Of a stretch of DNA of 64,000 nt, positions 41,784-51,640 are shown piece by piece. Origin of the DNA: Candidatus Eisenbergiella stercoravium (GTDB lineage: Bacteria > Bacillota > Clostridia > Lachnospirales > Lachnospiraceae); contig DXHY01000016.1 of the NCBI GenBank assembly GCA_019113175.1, forward strand, positions 1 to 64,000, read 5' to 3'. A program made the translations under genes and the position numbers. The notes under the pieces are model-generated. The model was not told the origin of the DNA and ran no database searches. It saw nothing but the letters and a program-made list of their open reading frames with translations. How positions within the stretch are numbered: the stretch's first letter is position 1; every line of letters starts with the position of its first letter.

Positions 41784-44700
41784 ATGGCAAAATCAAATAA
41801 ACTGATCTGGTTGGATTCGGGGAGGTCTCCGAGGAGACCGAGGGAATCCATCAGGTCTACGATTGTTTTGGAGACCTTGGTGCGGTCGCGGAAGTCGTCT
41901 TTGGAGAGGAAGGGGCCGTCTTTGGCCGCTTCCACGATGGCGTCGGCGGCTTTTTCGCCCAGGCCGTCGATGCTGTTTAAGGAGGGCATGATTTTATCGC
42001 CCACGATCTGGAAGCTCCTGGACTGGGCCTGGAAGATGTCGATGGGCACGAATTCATAGCCTCTGGCATACATTTCCTGTACCACCTTCATGTCCTTCGC
42101 GGTGTCCTGTTCCTTCTTGGAGAGGCTGTCGGAGCGTTTTTTGTAATCCGCCATGACCATCTCCAGATGCTGGCGCCCCTGGCACATGATCTCGTAGGAA
42201 AAGGCCGAGGCGCGGATGCTGAAGTAGGCCGCGTAATAAGCGAGGGGATAATTCACCTTGCAGTAGGCGATTCTCCAGGCCATCATGACGTAGGCCGCCG
42301 CATGAGCCTTGGGGAACATGTATTTGATTTTTTTACAGGACCAGATGTACCAGTCGGGGACGCCCGCAGCCTTCATAGCCTCCTCCATCTCCGGCTTCAG
42401 GCCCTTGCCCTTTCGGACGCTCTCCATGATGGTGAAGGCAAGGCTGCTCTCCACTCCCATGCTGATCAGATAGATCATGATGTCGTCACGGGTGCAGATG
42501 GCAGTGGAAATGGTTGCCTTTCCTTCTTTAATCAAAGTCTGGGCATTTCCCAGCCACACATCCGTTCCGTGGGCAAGGCCCGCGATACGGACCAGATCGG
42601 AAAAGGAGGTGGGCTTTGTATCCAGAAGCATCTGCATGGCGAACTCTGTACCGAATTCGGGCACGCCGAGGTTTCCCAGAGGCCAGCCATCAATGTCGTC
42701 CGGCGTGATGCCGAGCGCCGAGGTATTCTGGAACAGAGACATTACCTGCTTGTCGTCCAGCGGAATCTTCGTGGGGTCCAGCCCGGTCAGGTCCTGCAGC
42801 ATGCGGATCATGGTGGGATCATCGTGTCCCAGTATATCCAGCTTCAGCAGGTTGTGGTCGATGGAATGGTAATCGAAGTGGGTCGTTACCGTATCCGTGG
42901 TCATATCGTTTGCGGGATGCTGCACCGGGGTAAAGGAATTGATTTCCTCTCCCAGCGGCAGCACGATGATACCGCCCGGATGCTGTCCTGTGCTTCTGCG
43001 GATTCCCGTGCAGCCCGTGACAATCCGGTTGATCTCGCAGGTACGCTTTTTATTTCCGCGCTCCTCGTAATAATTTTTCACATAGCCGAAAGCGGTCTTA
43101 TCCGCCAGCGTAGCGATGGTTCCGGCGCGGAATGTCTGTCCGGCGCCGAAGATTACCTCCGTATATTTATGAGCCTTACTCTGGTATTCACCTGAGAAAT
43201 TCAGGTCAATATCCGGTTCCTTGTCGCCCTTGAAGCCCAGGAAGGTCTCAAAGGGAATATCAAAGCCATCCTTCTTTAACAGCTCTCCGCAGACCGGACA
43301 GTATTTATCCGGCATGTCGCAGCCCGCCCGGCCCGAATAGGCCTTCACCTCCGGTGAGTCAAAATCGCTGTAATGGCATTTCATACAATAATAGTGAGGG
43401 CTCAGGGAATTTACCTCCGTAATTCCCGCCATATATGCCACCAGAGAAGAGCCCACCGAGCCTCTGGAACCCACCAGATAACCATCCTCCACCGACTTCC
43501 ACACCAGCTTCTGGGCAATAATGTACATTACGGCAAAGCCGTTGGTGATGATGGAATGCAGCTCCTTCTGCAGCCGCTCCTCTACGATGGAGGGGAGGTT
43601 TTCCCCGTACAGGGAGTGAGCCTTGCTGTAGCAGATATCGGTCAGCGTCTTGTCGCTGTCCGGAATCACGGGAGGGCACTTATCCGGCCGCACCGGAGAA
43701 ATGGTCTCGATCTGATCCGCGATCAGGTTGGTATTGGTGATCACCACCTCTTCGGCCTTATCGCTTCCCAGATAGTCAAATTCCTTCAGCATCTCCTCCG
43801 TGGTGCGCAGGTACAGCGGGGCCTGATCCTCGGAATCCTTAAAGCCCTTTCCTGCCATGATGATCCGGCGGTACACCTCGTCCGCAGGATCCAGAAAATG
43901 CACGTCACAGGTTGCCACCACAGGCTTGCCATACTGCTCTCCCAGCTTCACGATTCTGCGGTTGATATCCTGGATGTCCTCGATGGAATTCACCAGACGG
44001 ATTTTTTCATCATTGATCATGAAGGCGTTGTTTCCCGTGGGCTGAATCTCCAGATAATCGTAAAAATCCACGATCCGCGCGATATCCGCCTCACTTTTTT
44101 CATCCAGCAGGGCGCGGTACAGCTCACCCGCTTCACAGGCGCTTCCCAGGATCAGCCCCTCCCTGCACTTTAAGAGCAGGCTTTTGGGAATTCTGGGCCG
44201 CTTCGCATAATAAGTCAGGTGGGACTCGGAAATCAGCCGGTACAGGTTTACCCGTCCGGTGTTGTTCTTTGCCAGAATGATGGCATGGTAGGTGGGAAGG
44301 CGTTTAACGATGTCCGGGTTGGAATCGCCCAGCGCGTTCACCTTTTCCAGGGTATCCTTTCCGTCCTCATGAAGCATCCTGCTGAAGCGGACAAAAATCT
44401 CCGCCGTCGCCTCCGCGTCGTCCACCGCCCTGTGATGGTTTTCGAGGGAAATACCCAGAGTCTTTGCCACTGCGTCCAGGGTATGCTTCGCCTGGTGGGG
44501 AAGCAGAACTCTTGCGATTCCCACCGTATCCACATAGGTATAATCAAAGGGAAGCGACTGCCTGGCCGTATTCTCCCGAATAAAGCTGGTATCAAAGCCC
44601 GCATTATGCGCCACCAGCACACAGCCCTCGCAGAAGGACAGAAACTCCGGCAGCACCTCCTCGATGGGAGCCGCTCCCGCCACCATTTCATCGTTGATGC

Positions 44701-46609
44701 TGGTGAGTTTTTCTATTTCAAAAGGGATGGGCACCTGGGGATTTACAAACGTGGAAAACCGGTCCGTGATCTTCCCCTCGCCGTTTTCCACCTCCACCTT
44801 GACGGCTCCGATTTCGATGATCCTGTTTTTCACCGGTGAAAAACCTGTGGTCTCAATATCAAACACCACGTAGCGTCCGTTCAGCGGCTGGCCTTTGCCA
44901 CCCGTAACGATCTCCTTCAGATCGTCCACCAGATAAGCCTCCACGCCGTAGATCACCTTGAAAAAATCGTTCCTGTCCGGATGCTCATCCCCGGCCTCCT
45001 GCCGTTTCTTCTTCTCCGCCTTCCACAGATCGTCCACCAGATGATTGGCGTCGGGGAACGCCTGAACCACGCCGTGGTCCGTGATGGCAATGGCAGGATG
45101 GCCCCATTCATAGGCCCGCTTCACGATATCCTTCACCTCGGAAACGCCGTCCATGTCGCTCATCTTGGTATGGCAGTGCAGCTCCACCCGCTTGCGCAGA
45201 CTATGGTCCTGGCGGCTGTGGGTGAAATCGCTGATCTTTTTCAGACCCACCAATGAGCCGATGGTCAGTTCTCCGTCAAACCGGTCAATCATGGTAATGC
45301 CCTTAAGCTTCACAAAGGCGCCCGGCTTAATTCCCTCACAGAGCTCCGCAACCTGATCGTTTTTGGCAAACATTTTGATGGTAAAGGTATCCGTATAGTC
45401 TGTCACGTCAAAAATCAGAATGGTACGCTCATTCTTGATCTCCCGCTTGTCCAGCTTCAGGATACGGCCGCGCACCGTCACCTCGCCCATCTCTCCCACG
45501 ATCTCTTCCATGGGAATGGCCTCGTCCTCAAAATCTCTGCCGTAGATCACATCCGGATTGTCAGACCGCTTCGGAGAGCGGTAAAAATCGCCGTCCCCTC
45601 CGCCTCTTCTTCTGGAAAAGCCGCCGGAACGCTTTCCGGCAAAGCGTCCCTCCCGGCTCTCGCCGAAGCCGCTCTTCGTAAAGCCTCCCTTTGCAGCTCC
45701 GCCGCTGTTCTGTCCGCCGGAAGCGCCATCCCCGCCTGCTTTTCCAGCCCCGGACGCTGTCTGAGCGCCGCCTCCAAAGGCTGCACCATCTCCTGCGCCG
45801 CCGTCCATGCCAAAAGCCGCAGCATCCTGTGCCATGCCCGCAAGATAAGCCTCATAGGCGGTATCCGCCATGGGGCTTTGCGGCAGTCCATCCGGCCCGG
45901 CAGGAACTCCGCCCACAGCCGTACGCCCTGCCGGGGTTCCTGCGCTTTTTTTGTTTCCCGGGAAAGGACGGACATTGGATGCGCCGCCGTCTGCCGTCTC
46001 ACCAAAGGCGGACTGATGCCCGCCGCTCCCCCGGTAACGGGCGGCGATCTCCGCCACCCGGCGGGAAATGAGGACTTCATCCTCCTCCCGGAACCGTCCG
46101 GCCTTTGCCTCCTTATAGTCAAAATGGACGATCAGCGGAAGGCCGCAGCGCTCTCCGAAAATCTTCTCCAGGATCCGGCCAAGTTCATCGCTTTTGGAGC
46201 GGGCCAGCACCGTGTCCTCGATCAGAAGATGCATCCGGTCCTCCTGTGGGAAGCTGATTTCCGCATTTTTGAACATGTTGTATAAAAGATGGCTGTAGCG
46301 GGAGAGCTCCAGCAGGATGCTGTCCCGATAGACCTCAAGAAGGGTTTCCCGGTTAAACTGAGAGGAAAGATGGAATCTTTCATAGAACCGGACCGTAATG
46401 TTCACGCCGGGAAAAAGCTGTTTCTGAATCTCTTTCTCGACAGCGAACACATCCTCTTTCAGGATCAGGCGGCTGCTCTCCAGATAGACGCGCACGAAGT
46501 CCTTCGCACGCGTTGCGGTCACCCGCTCCACCTGCGTCTGCTCAAACAGATCCTTTCGTTTTCCTTCCAGCTTCAGCCCCGGAAACACCTCAAAAAAAGC
46601 CTTTGCCAT
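41780..46609 (-). CDS. polC: DNA polymerase III alpha subunit, Gram-positive PolC type
   Basis: PolC is the replicative polymerase of low-GC Gram-positives, with its own proofreading nuclease. The 1609 residues run: N-terminal domains, an OB fold around residues 360-450, PHP domain (ELHCHTKMSDMDGVSE near 476), DEDD exonuclease inserted from about 582 (FDIETTGFSP, VAHNAGFDTSF, HRAVDDAEAT), polymerase core (EPDIDLNFSGEYQ near 1135, RSTGQHPGGIIV) and the C-terminal helix-hairpin-helix region. The family is near 1440. The extra length is a Gly/Ala/Ser/Arg-rich linker at about 190-350 (KRSGGFSRRRGGGDGDF). GGAAGGAATGAGTATAA precedes the ATG, six bases after ispG. Confidence 0.97.
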   Translation of the reverse strand: MAKAFFEVFPGLKLEGKRKDLFEQTQVERVTATRAKDFVRVYLESSRLILKEDVFAVEKEIQKQLFPGVNITVRFYERFHLSSQFNRETLLEVYRDSILLELSRYSHLLYNMFKNAEISFPQEDRMHLLIEDTVLARSKSDELGRILEKIFGERCGLPLIVHFDYKEAKAGRFREEDEVLISRRVAEIAARYRGSGGHQSAFGETADGGASNVRPFPGNKKSAGTPAGRTAVGGVPAGPDGLPQSPMADTAYEAYLAGMAQDAAAFGMDGGAGDGAAFGGGAQTASGAGKAGGDGASGGQNSGGAAKGGFTKSGFGESREGRFAGKRSGGFSRRRGGGDGDFYRSPKRSDNPDVIYGRDFEDEAIPMEEIVGEMGEVTVRGRILKLDKREIKNERTILIFDVTDYTDTFTIKMFAKNDQVAELCEGIKPGAFVKLKGITMIDRFDGELTIGSLVGLKKISDFTHSRQDHSLRKRVELHCHTKMSDMDGVSEVKDIVKRAYEWGHPAIAITDHGVVQAFPDANHLVDDLWKAEKKKRQEAGDEHPDRNDFFKVIYGVEAYLVDDLKEIVTGGKGQPLNGRYVVFDIETTGFSPVKNRIIEIGAVKVEVENGEGKITDRFSTFVNPQVPIPFEIEKLTSINDEMVAGAAPIEEVLPEFLSFCEGCVLVAHNAGFDTSFIRENTARQSLPFDYTYVDTVGIARVLLPHQAKHTLDAVAKTLGISLENHHRAVDDAEATAEIFVRFSRMLHEDGKDTLEKVNALGDSNPDIVKRLPTYHAIILAKNNTGRVNLYRLISESHLTYYAKRPRIPKSLLLKCREGLILGSACEAGELYRALLDEKSEADIARIVDFYDYLEIQPTGNNAFMINDEKIRLVNSIEDIQDINRRIVKLGEQYGKPVVATCDVHFLDPADEVYRRIIMAGKGFKDSEDQAPLYLRTTEEMLKEFDYLGSDKAEEVVITNTNLIADQIETISPVRPDKCPPVIPDSDKTLTDICYSKAHSLYGENLPSIVEERLQKELHSIITNGFAVMYIIAQKLVWKSVEDGYLVGSRGSVGSSLVAYMAGITEVNSLSPHYYCMKCHYSDFDSPEVKAYSGRAGCDMPDKYCPVCGELLKKDGFDIPFETFLGFKGDKEPDIDLNFSGEYQSKAHKYTEVIFGAGQTFRAGTIATLADKTAFGYVKNYYEERGNKKRTCEINRIVTGCTGIRRSTGQHPGGIIVLPLGEEINSFTPVQHPANDMTTDTVTTHFDYHSIDHNLLKLDILGHDDPTMIRMLQDLTGLDPTKIPLDDKQVMSLFQNTSALGITPDDIDGWPLGNLGVPEFGTEFAMQMLLDTKPTSFSDLVRIAGLAHGTDVWLGNAQTLIKEGKATISTAICTRDDIMIYLISMGVESSLAFTIMESVRKGKGLKPEMEEAMKAAGVPDWYIWSCKKIKYMFPKAHAAAYVMMAWRIAYCKVNYPLAYYAAYFSIRASAFSYEIMCQGRQHLEMVMADYKKRSDSLSKKEQDTAKDMKVVQEMYARGYEFVPIDIFQAQSRSFQIVGDKIMPSLNSIDGLGEKAADAIVEAAKDGPFLSKDDFRDRTKVSKTIVDLMDSLGLLGDLPESNQISLFDFAI

Positions 46610-46615
46610 TTATAC

Positions 46616-47674
46616 TCATTCCTTCCAGTTTAAAAGCTCCTCCCGAAGCACATTCAAAAGCTCGCTCTCCGGCACCTTCCTGATAATCTGCCCTTTTTTG
46701 ATCAGAAGACCCTCTCCGATGCCGCCCGCGATTCCGATATCCGCTTCCTTTGCTTCACCGGGTCCGTTCACCGCGCAGCCCATGACCGCAACCTTCACGC
46801 CGTCCAGGGGAATGTCTGCCACCATTTTTTCCACCTGGTTGGCAAGACCGATCAGGTCGATTTTGGTCCGGCCGCAGGTAGGACAGCTCACCACCTCGAT
46901 GCCTCCCTTTCTTAACCCCAGCGTGCGCAGAAGCAGCTTTGCCGTGCGCACCTCTTCCACCGGATCTCCGGTCAGAGATACCCGGATGGTATCGCCAATG
47001 CCCTCATACAGAATGATTCCCAGACCGACGGAGGATTTGATATTGCCGCTCCAGAGGGTGCCGGACTCGGTAATTCCCACATGCAGCGGATAGTCCGTCC
47101 GCTGTGCCAGAATCTCATGCGCCTTCACGCACATGAGAACATCGGAGGATTTGATACTGATCACCAGGTTCTCATAACCCAGTTCCTCGATCATCCTCAC
47201 CTTGTCCAGAGCGCTTTCCACGATTCCCTCTGCGGTCACGCCCCCGTATTTTTCCACCAGATCCTTTTCCAGGGAGCCGCTGTTGACCCCCACCCGGATG
47301 GGAATGTCTCTCTCCTTCGCCACCTTCACCACGGCCGCCACATTCTCCCGGGAGCCGATATTGCCCGGATTGATGCGGATCTTATCTGCCCCGTTTTCCA
47401 TGGCAGCGATCGCCATCTTATAATCAAAATGAATGTCCGCCACCAGCGGAATATGGATTCTCTTTTTGATCTCCCGCAGCGCCTCCGCCGCTTCCCGGCC
47501 TGGCACCGTACAGCGGATGATATCGCAGCCAGCCTCCTCCAGCCGGAGGATCTGCGCCACCGTTCCCTCCACGTCCTCCGTGCGCGTATTCGTCATGGAC
47601 TGGATCAGAACAGGGCTTCCGCCGCCGATCACCCTGTCCCCGATCCGGATCTTTCTTGTATGCTCTCTGTACAT
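46616..47674 (-). CDS. ispG: 4-hydroxy-3-methylbut-2-enyl diphosphate synthase (flavodoxin)
   Basis: IspG makes HMBPP in the MEP isoprenoid pathway using a [4Fe-4S] cluster. The 352-residue protein shows [34 protein letters not shown] (TIM-barrel start), [20 protein letters not shown] and the C-terminal cluster cysteines in [13 protein letters not shown] and [23 protein letters not shown]. The ATG at 47674 follows GGGAAGGGGAAAGT; the track start enters a repeat element. It is followed after six bases by polC. Its usual partners dxr and rseP are not adjacent. Confidence 0.96.
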   Translation of the reverse strand: MYREHTRKIRIGDRVIGGGSPVLIQSMTNTRTEDVEGTVAQILRLEEAGCDIIRCTVPGREAAEALREIKKRIHIPLVADIHFDYKMAIAAMENGADKIRINPGNIGSRENVAAVVKVAKERDIPIRVGVNSGSLEKDLVEKYGGVTAEGIVESALDKVRMIEELGYENLVISIKSSDVLMCVKAHEILAQRTDYPLHVGITESGTLWSGNIKSSVGLGIILYEGIGDTIRVSLTGDPVEEVRTAKLLLRTLGLRKGGIEVVSCPTCGRTKIDLIGLANQVEKMVADIPLDGVKVAVMGCAVNGPGEAKEADIGIAGGIGEGLLIKKGQIIRKVPESELLNVLREELLNWKE

Positions 47675-47688
47675 ACTTTCCCCTTCCC

Positions 47689-47780
47689 GCCGCCAAAGGC
47701 GGCTCTTCATTTTGTAAGAAGAATGGTGCCAGCCATTCTTCGGCATGAATCTTTGATTCATGCTGCCGCCGGAGGCAGCA
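47689..47780. repeat. Stacked-hairpin element, four hairpins in a row
   Basis: GCCGCC-aaa-GGCGGC, then AAGAATGG/CCATTCTT, then GCATGAATC-ttt-GATTCATGC, then TGCTGCC/GGCAGCA followed by TTTTTA. The same order of hairpin types occurs at 54175-54273. It fills the gap between the ftsZ terminator and the ispG start. Confidence 0.75.
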
Positions 47781-47795
47781 TTTTTATTTCACCTG

Positions 47796-47830
47796 CAAAA
47801 AGAGCGGAGCGAAAAGCCGCTCCGCTCTCT
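47796..47830 (-). terminator. ftsZ terminator
   Basis: Minus strand AGAGCGGAGCG-GCTTTT-CGCTCCGCTCT-TTTTG, an 11-bp perfect stem with a T run, about 85 bases after the ftsZ stop. Confidence 0.85.
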
Positions 47831-47914
47831 ATGAACTGTATGTATGAATGTATGAATATTAAATTCATAAATTCTTCTTATGCTCTGTGAAAATCAGTCA
47901 AACCGCTGCTGTCA

Positions 47915-49147
47915 TTATTTTTTCTGAAGGAAATCCGGAATCTTCAGCGTCTTTTCCTCCACGTTGCTTCTCAGGTTTCCGGGTCTGCGGATTCCATTCA
48001 GCCCCTGGCCGGACTGAGGCTGAGCCGCCGGTCTGGGCTGCTGCGTCTGTGCCGGACGGGACTGGGATGCCGCCACTCCGGGCGTGGGATGGTAAGGTCT
48101 TGCCGCCGCATTCGGCTGAACCTGCTTTACACCGCCCACAGAAGGCTTCACGCTGAAGGAGGAACCAAGCCTTCCCGCCTGAGGCTGATTCAGGGCCTTG
48201 TCCTCCAGGCCTGTTGCAATCACCGTGATTGTACAGGTATCAGGCGTGGAATCATCGTACATCGCGCCGAAGATGATATTCACGTCATCACCGGTGAGCT
48301 GCTGCACATAGCTTGCCGCATCGTCCGCGTCGTACATGGAGATATCTCCGCTGACATTGATGATCACATCCGTCGCACCTGCGATCGTGGTTTCCAGAAG
48401 CGGGCTTTCCACCGCCATCTTGACCGCATCGGAGGCCTTGTCGTCGCCCTTGCCGTGACCGATGCCGATATGGGCGATTCCCTTGTCCTTCATGACGGTC
48501 TGCACATCCGCGAAGTCCAGGTTGATGACAGCGGGCACATTGATCAGGTCCGTGATACCCTGCACGCCCTGCTGCAGAACCTCATCCGCCTTCTTCAGAG
48601 CTTCCGGCATGGTGGTTCTGCGGTCAACGATCTCAAGAATCTTATCGTTCGGTATTACAATCAATGTGTCAACATTATTTTTCAGTCGCTCTATGCCGCC
48701 CAGCGCATTGGTCATTCGGGTTCTCGCTTCAAAGCGGAAGGGCTTCGTCACAACACCCACGGTCAGGATTCCCATATCCTTTGCGATTCCGGCAATCACC
48801 GGAGCCGCACCGGTTCCTGTTCCGCCTCCCATACCGCAGGTTACAAATACCATATCCGCACCGGTAAGAGCATTGGTAATCTCATCCGTGCTCTCCTCCG
48901 CCGCCTTCTGTCCCACCTCGGGCTTCGCGCCGGCGCCGAGTCCCTTCGTCAGCTTCTCTCCGATCTGGAGCAGTTTGGGCGCCTTGCACAGCTGAAGGGC
49001 CTGCTTGTCCGTATTCACGCCGATAAACTCCACACCGTCAATTTTCTCATCGATCATTCTATTCACAGCATTGTTGCCCGCTCCGCCGACACCGATGACG
49101 ATGATTCTTGCGGACGACTCAGCATCGTTTGACTTGATTTCCAGCAA
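47915..49147 (-). CDS. ftsZ: Cell division protein FtsZ
   Basis: FtsZ is the tubulin-like GTPase that forms the division ring. The 410 residues show [19 protein letters not shown], the GTP signature [19 protein letters not shown], the T7 loop [10 protein letters not shown] and the C-terminal tail DFLQKK after a Gln/Pro-rich linker. The start is a TTG at 49147, with AAAGGAGG nine bases upstream; no better ATG is in frame. It has its own promoter, about 90 bases upstream, and a terminator. No ftsA lies next to it, which is common in Clostridia. Confidence 0.97.
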   Translation of the reverse strand: MLEIKSNDAESSARIIVIGVGGAGNNAVNRMIDEKIDGVEFIGVNTDKQALQLCKAPKLLQIGEKLTKGLGAGAKPEVGQKAAEESTDEITNALTGADMVFVTCGMGGGTGTGAAPVIAGIAKDMGILTVGVVTKPFRFEARTRMTNALGGIERLKNNVDTLIVIPNDKILEIVDRRTTMPEALKKADEVLQQGVQGITDLINVPAVINLDFADVQTVMKDKGIAHIGIGHGKGDDKASDAVKMAVESPLLETTIAGATDVIINVSGDISMYDADDAASYVQQLTGDDVNIIFGAMYDDSTPDTCTITVIATGLEDKALNQPQAGRLGSSFSVKPSVGGVKQVQPNAAARPYHPTPGVAASQSRPAQTQQPRPAAQPQSGQGLNGIRRPGNLRSNVEEKTLKIPDFLQKK

Positions 49148-49170
49148 AGGTATTTCCTCCTTTTTCAGCT

Positions 49171-49195
49171 GTCTGCGGCGGCCTCAGCCGCAGAC
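49171..49195. repeat. Hairpin in the ftsZ leader
   Basis: GTCTGCGGC-ggcctca-GCCGCAGAC, followed by GGCATTC. The 9-bp stem resembles the GCCGCC-type hairpins elsewhere in the window. It lies between the ftsZ promoter and ribosome site. Confidence 0.6.
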
Positions 49196-49233
49196 GGCAT
49201 TCTTTCTGATTTCAGATAAACTTCACATTTCCT

Positions 49234-49262
49234 ATCATATAATTATTTTCCGGATAACGCAA
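49234..49262 (-). promoter_or_regulatory. ftsZ promoter
   Basis: Minus strand TTGCGT, 17 bases, TATGAT between ftsQ and ftsZ, giving a leader of about 80 bases that contains a hairpin. Confidence 0.72.
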
Positions 49263-49367
49263 CCTCTTTTTTCACTTTTCTGGCCCACGGCGTGCTCATC
49301 CAGAGCATTTTCCAGATTTTGGATGAAGCAATTCCTCATGGAGGATTCTCCGCCCGTCCCTGTACGG

Positions 49368-50228
49368 TCAGCCGTCCAGTTCAAAAGATACGTTTTCCCC
49401 GCTTCCGGAATAATTTTCCAGCCGGAATACTCCCTTTTTCCCTTCCGCGCTGGGCAGAAGCTGCTGCAGCCTCGCCACCTTTTCTTCCATGTTGTCCTCG
49501 CTTCCCAGTCTTGCCCGGACATCTCCGAAGTAAAGGGTCATTTCCCCGGTATCGTCAAAATAAATCTTGTCCGCGCTGAGCCCATATTTGGAAAGGATCT
49601 GGGTAATGGAAAGAATTTCCCGGAAAATATCCTGATTTTCCACGGGCAGAGCCTCATACAGCACCACCTGGCTGAAATCAATTCCCGTGATTTCCGGTAT
49701 TCCCTCCGTTTTGGTCACGGAAGCCTCCACCACGATGCCGTCCCGGTCAAAATACATATACCGGTCCAGATATTTTACATACCCTGCCACGGATTTTTCG
49801 TATACTGTGATTTTTATTGTATCAGGCGACAGGACATCCACGTCCATGGTCTGAATAAAGGGAATATCCTGAATTCCTCTGTCCCGGTATTTCAGGGCAA
49901 GATAGAGGGAATTGTCTCCAAACCGCTGTCCGGTCACCATCTGGATGATCTCGTCGCTCGTATAATGAAGATTTCCTTCCACATAAATATTTTCCACATG
50001 AAAGTACTGAAGGATAAACAGGAAAACGGCTGCAAGCACGGCAGCAATCGCAAGAAGAACTGCAGGAAGAAGAAACCTTCTTCTGCCGCTCTTTTCTCTC
50101 AGTTTTTCCAGACTGTTTCTTTTTCCGAAGGACGTGCTGCGGGCTCCATAGACGACCCGGAGGCCGCTTCCGGCGAACGAAGCACCAGTTCCTGCCCTCG
50201 TTTTCCTTTTCATCGTTTTCCTGTCCAT
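49368..50228 (-). CDS. ftsQ: Cell division protein FtsQ/DivIB
   Basis: A 286-residue bitopic membrane protein. A basic N-terminus of about 60 residues is followed by one TM segment (RFLLPAVLLAIAAVLAAVFLF) and a POTRA domain (HVENIYVEGNLHYTSDEIIQMVTGQRFGDNSLYL, IPFIQTMDVDVLSPDTIKITVYEKSVAGYV). FtsQ/DivIB links early and late divisome proteins. Its place before ftsZ at the end of the dcw cluster supports the call. Confidence 0.9.
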   Translation of the reverse strand: MDRKTMKRKTRAGTGASFAGSGLRVVYGARSTSFGKRNSLEKLREKSGRRRFLLPAVLLAIAAVLAAVFLFILQYFHVENIYVEGNLHYTSDEIIQMVTGQRFGDNSLYLALKYRDRGIQDIPFIQTMDVDVLSPDTIKITVYEKSVAGYVKYLDRYMYFDRDGIVVEASVTKTEGIPEITGIDFSQVVLYEALPVENQDIFREILSITQILSKYGLSADKIYFDDTGEMTLYFGDVRARLGSEDNMEEKVARLQQLLPSAEGKKGVFRLENYSGSGENVSFELDG

Positions 50229-50252
50229 ACCTGTCTGTCCTTTTCCGGATGT

Positions 50253-51503
50253 CTAACCATCCTGTACGCACGCTCCCAGCAGCCGCAGATCACGGCAGAT
50301 ATCCTCATACCCCCTGTCCACATAGGAACGGTTTTCCACCAGCGTATCCCCTTCCGCGCACAGGCCGGCAACCACAAGAGCAGCACCGCCCCTCAGCTCC
50401 GCCGCTCTTACACGTCTTCCCGTAAGCCTCCGGCCTCCCGGCACCCTGGCCGTATCCTTCTCCACTTCAATTCCGGCTCCCATACGGTTCAGCTCCGCAA
50501 CCACCCCGAAGCGTCCGTTAAAAACCGTTTCCCGCATGCTGCTTTCCCCTTCCGCCTGCGCCATGGCCACAAGAAAGGGAGACTGCAGATCAGTGGGAAA
50601 TGCCGGAAAGCTTCCCGTCTCCACTCTGCCCGGAGACAGCAGCGGGCCGGCGCGCTTCACCCGGAGGGCATCTCCGGTCCGTCTCAGCTTTGCCCCCATC
50701 CGTTCAGCCATTCCTTCCAGCGCATCGTTTTCTCCCTCCGGAGCTCCCTTCAGGAGAACCTCCCCGCCTGCGGCCAGACAGGCGCACAGATAGGTTCCAG
50801 CCACAATGCGGTCCGATGGAATCGTATAGATACAGGGATGCAGGTCTCTCTGACCGCGGATCAGAAGCCTTCCGGTTCCCTGCCGCGTAATGGAGGCTCC
50901 ACAGTGAATGAGGAAATCGCAGAGCCATCCGATCTCCGGCTCCTGCGCGCAGTTTTCCAGGCAGGTCACCCCGTCAGCCATCACGGCTGCCATGATCACA
51001 TTTTCCGTTGCCCCCACGCTGGGATAATCCAGCCGCAGAGAAGTTCCCCGTAGGCCGCCGGAAACGGCGGTAAGTCCTGTTCCATCGTCCCGGCAGGCAG
51101 CTCCCATCCGGGAAAGCGCCTTGATGTGCAGATCGATGGGCCGGTCCCCGATCACGCAGCCGCCCGGATGATTCAGAGATACCTCCCCTATCCTTCCAAG
51201 GAGGGGGCCCATCAGCATGACCGAAGAACGCATCCGGGTCACATATTCCTTCGGCAGACGGCCATCCGTCAGACCGGACGCGTCGATTCTGATCTCTCTT
51301 CCTTTTCTGTCCACCCTGCACCCGATACTGACAAGAATCCGGCACATGTATTCCACATCCGCGATGCGGGGACAGTTCCTGAGTACACATACTCCCGGCA
51401 CCAGAAGAGCGGCCGCCATGATCGGCAGAGCCGCATTCTTGGAACCCTGGATCGTCACTTCGCCGTACAGAGACGCGTTTCCGCGGATATAAACAGACTT
51501 CAA
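50253..51503 (-). CDS. murA: UDP-N-acetylglucosamine 1-carboxyvinyltransferase
   Basis: MurA makes the first committed precursor of peptidoglycan. The 416 residues show GSKNAALPIMAAALL, the fosfomycin-target cysteine in HPGGCVIGDRPIDLH, and DYPSVGATENVIMAAVMADG. The C-terminal half has FPTDLQSPFLVAMAQAEGES and NRSYVDRGYEDICRDLRLLGA. It occupies the position between ftsW and ftsQ where murG or murB often lies. Low-GC Gram-positives frequently have two MurA paralogues, and which one this is cannot be told here. Confidence 0.95.
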   Translation of the reverse strand: MKSVYIRGNASLYGEVTIQGSKNAALPIMAAALLVPGVCVLRNCPRIADVEYMCRILVSIGCRVDRKGREIRIDASGLTDGRLPKEYVTRMRSSVMLMGPLLGRIGEVSLNHPGGCVIGDRPIDLHIKALSRMGAACRDDGTGLTAVSGGLRGTSLRLDYPSVGATENVIMAAVMADGVTCLENCAQEPEIGWLCDFLIHCGASITRQGTGRLLIRGQRDLHPCIYTIPSDRIVAGTYLCACLAAGGEVLLKGAPEGENDALEGMAERMGAKLRRTGDALRVKRAGPLLSPGRVETGSFPAFPTDLQSPFLVAMAQAEGESSMRETVFNGRFGVVAELNRMGAGIEVEKDTARVPGGRRLTGRRVRAAELRGGAALVVAGLCAEGDTLVENRSYVDRGYEDICRDLRLLGACVQDG

Positions 51504-51640
51504 ATGTCCACCTTCCCGGTTTTTTTCAAGATAGAGCTATTCTATCCTATGCCGGGGCAGAACCACTGGTGTCTGGCCTCCGGCTCCATCCGGCCGTGAT
51601 CCGGATCCGCCTGTGAAAAATGGACGGACCCGCTTCGGAA

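Noticed and set aside
41215-41805. Overlapping ORFs on both strands across the 81-bp repeats
   Set aside because: The repeat period is a multiple of three, so stop-free frames are automatic. No ribosome sites or domains are seen.
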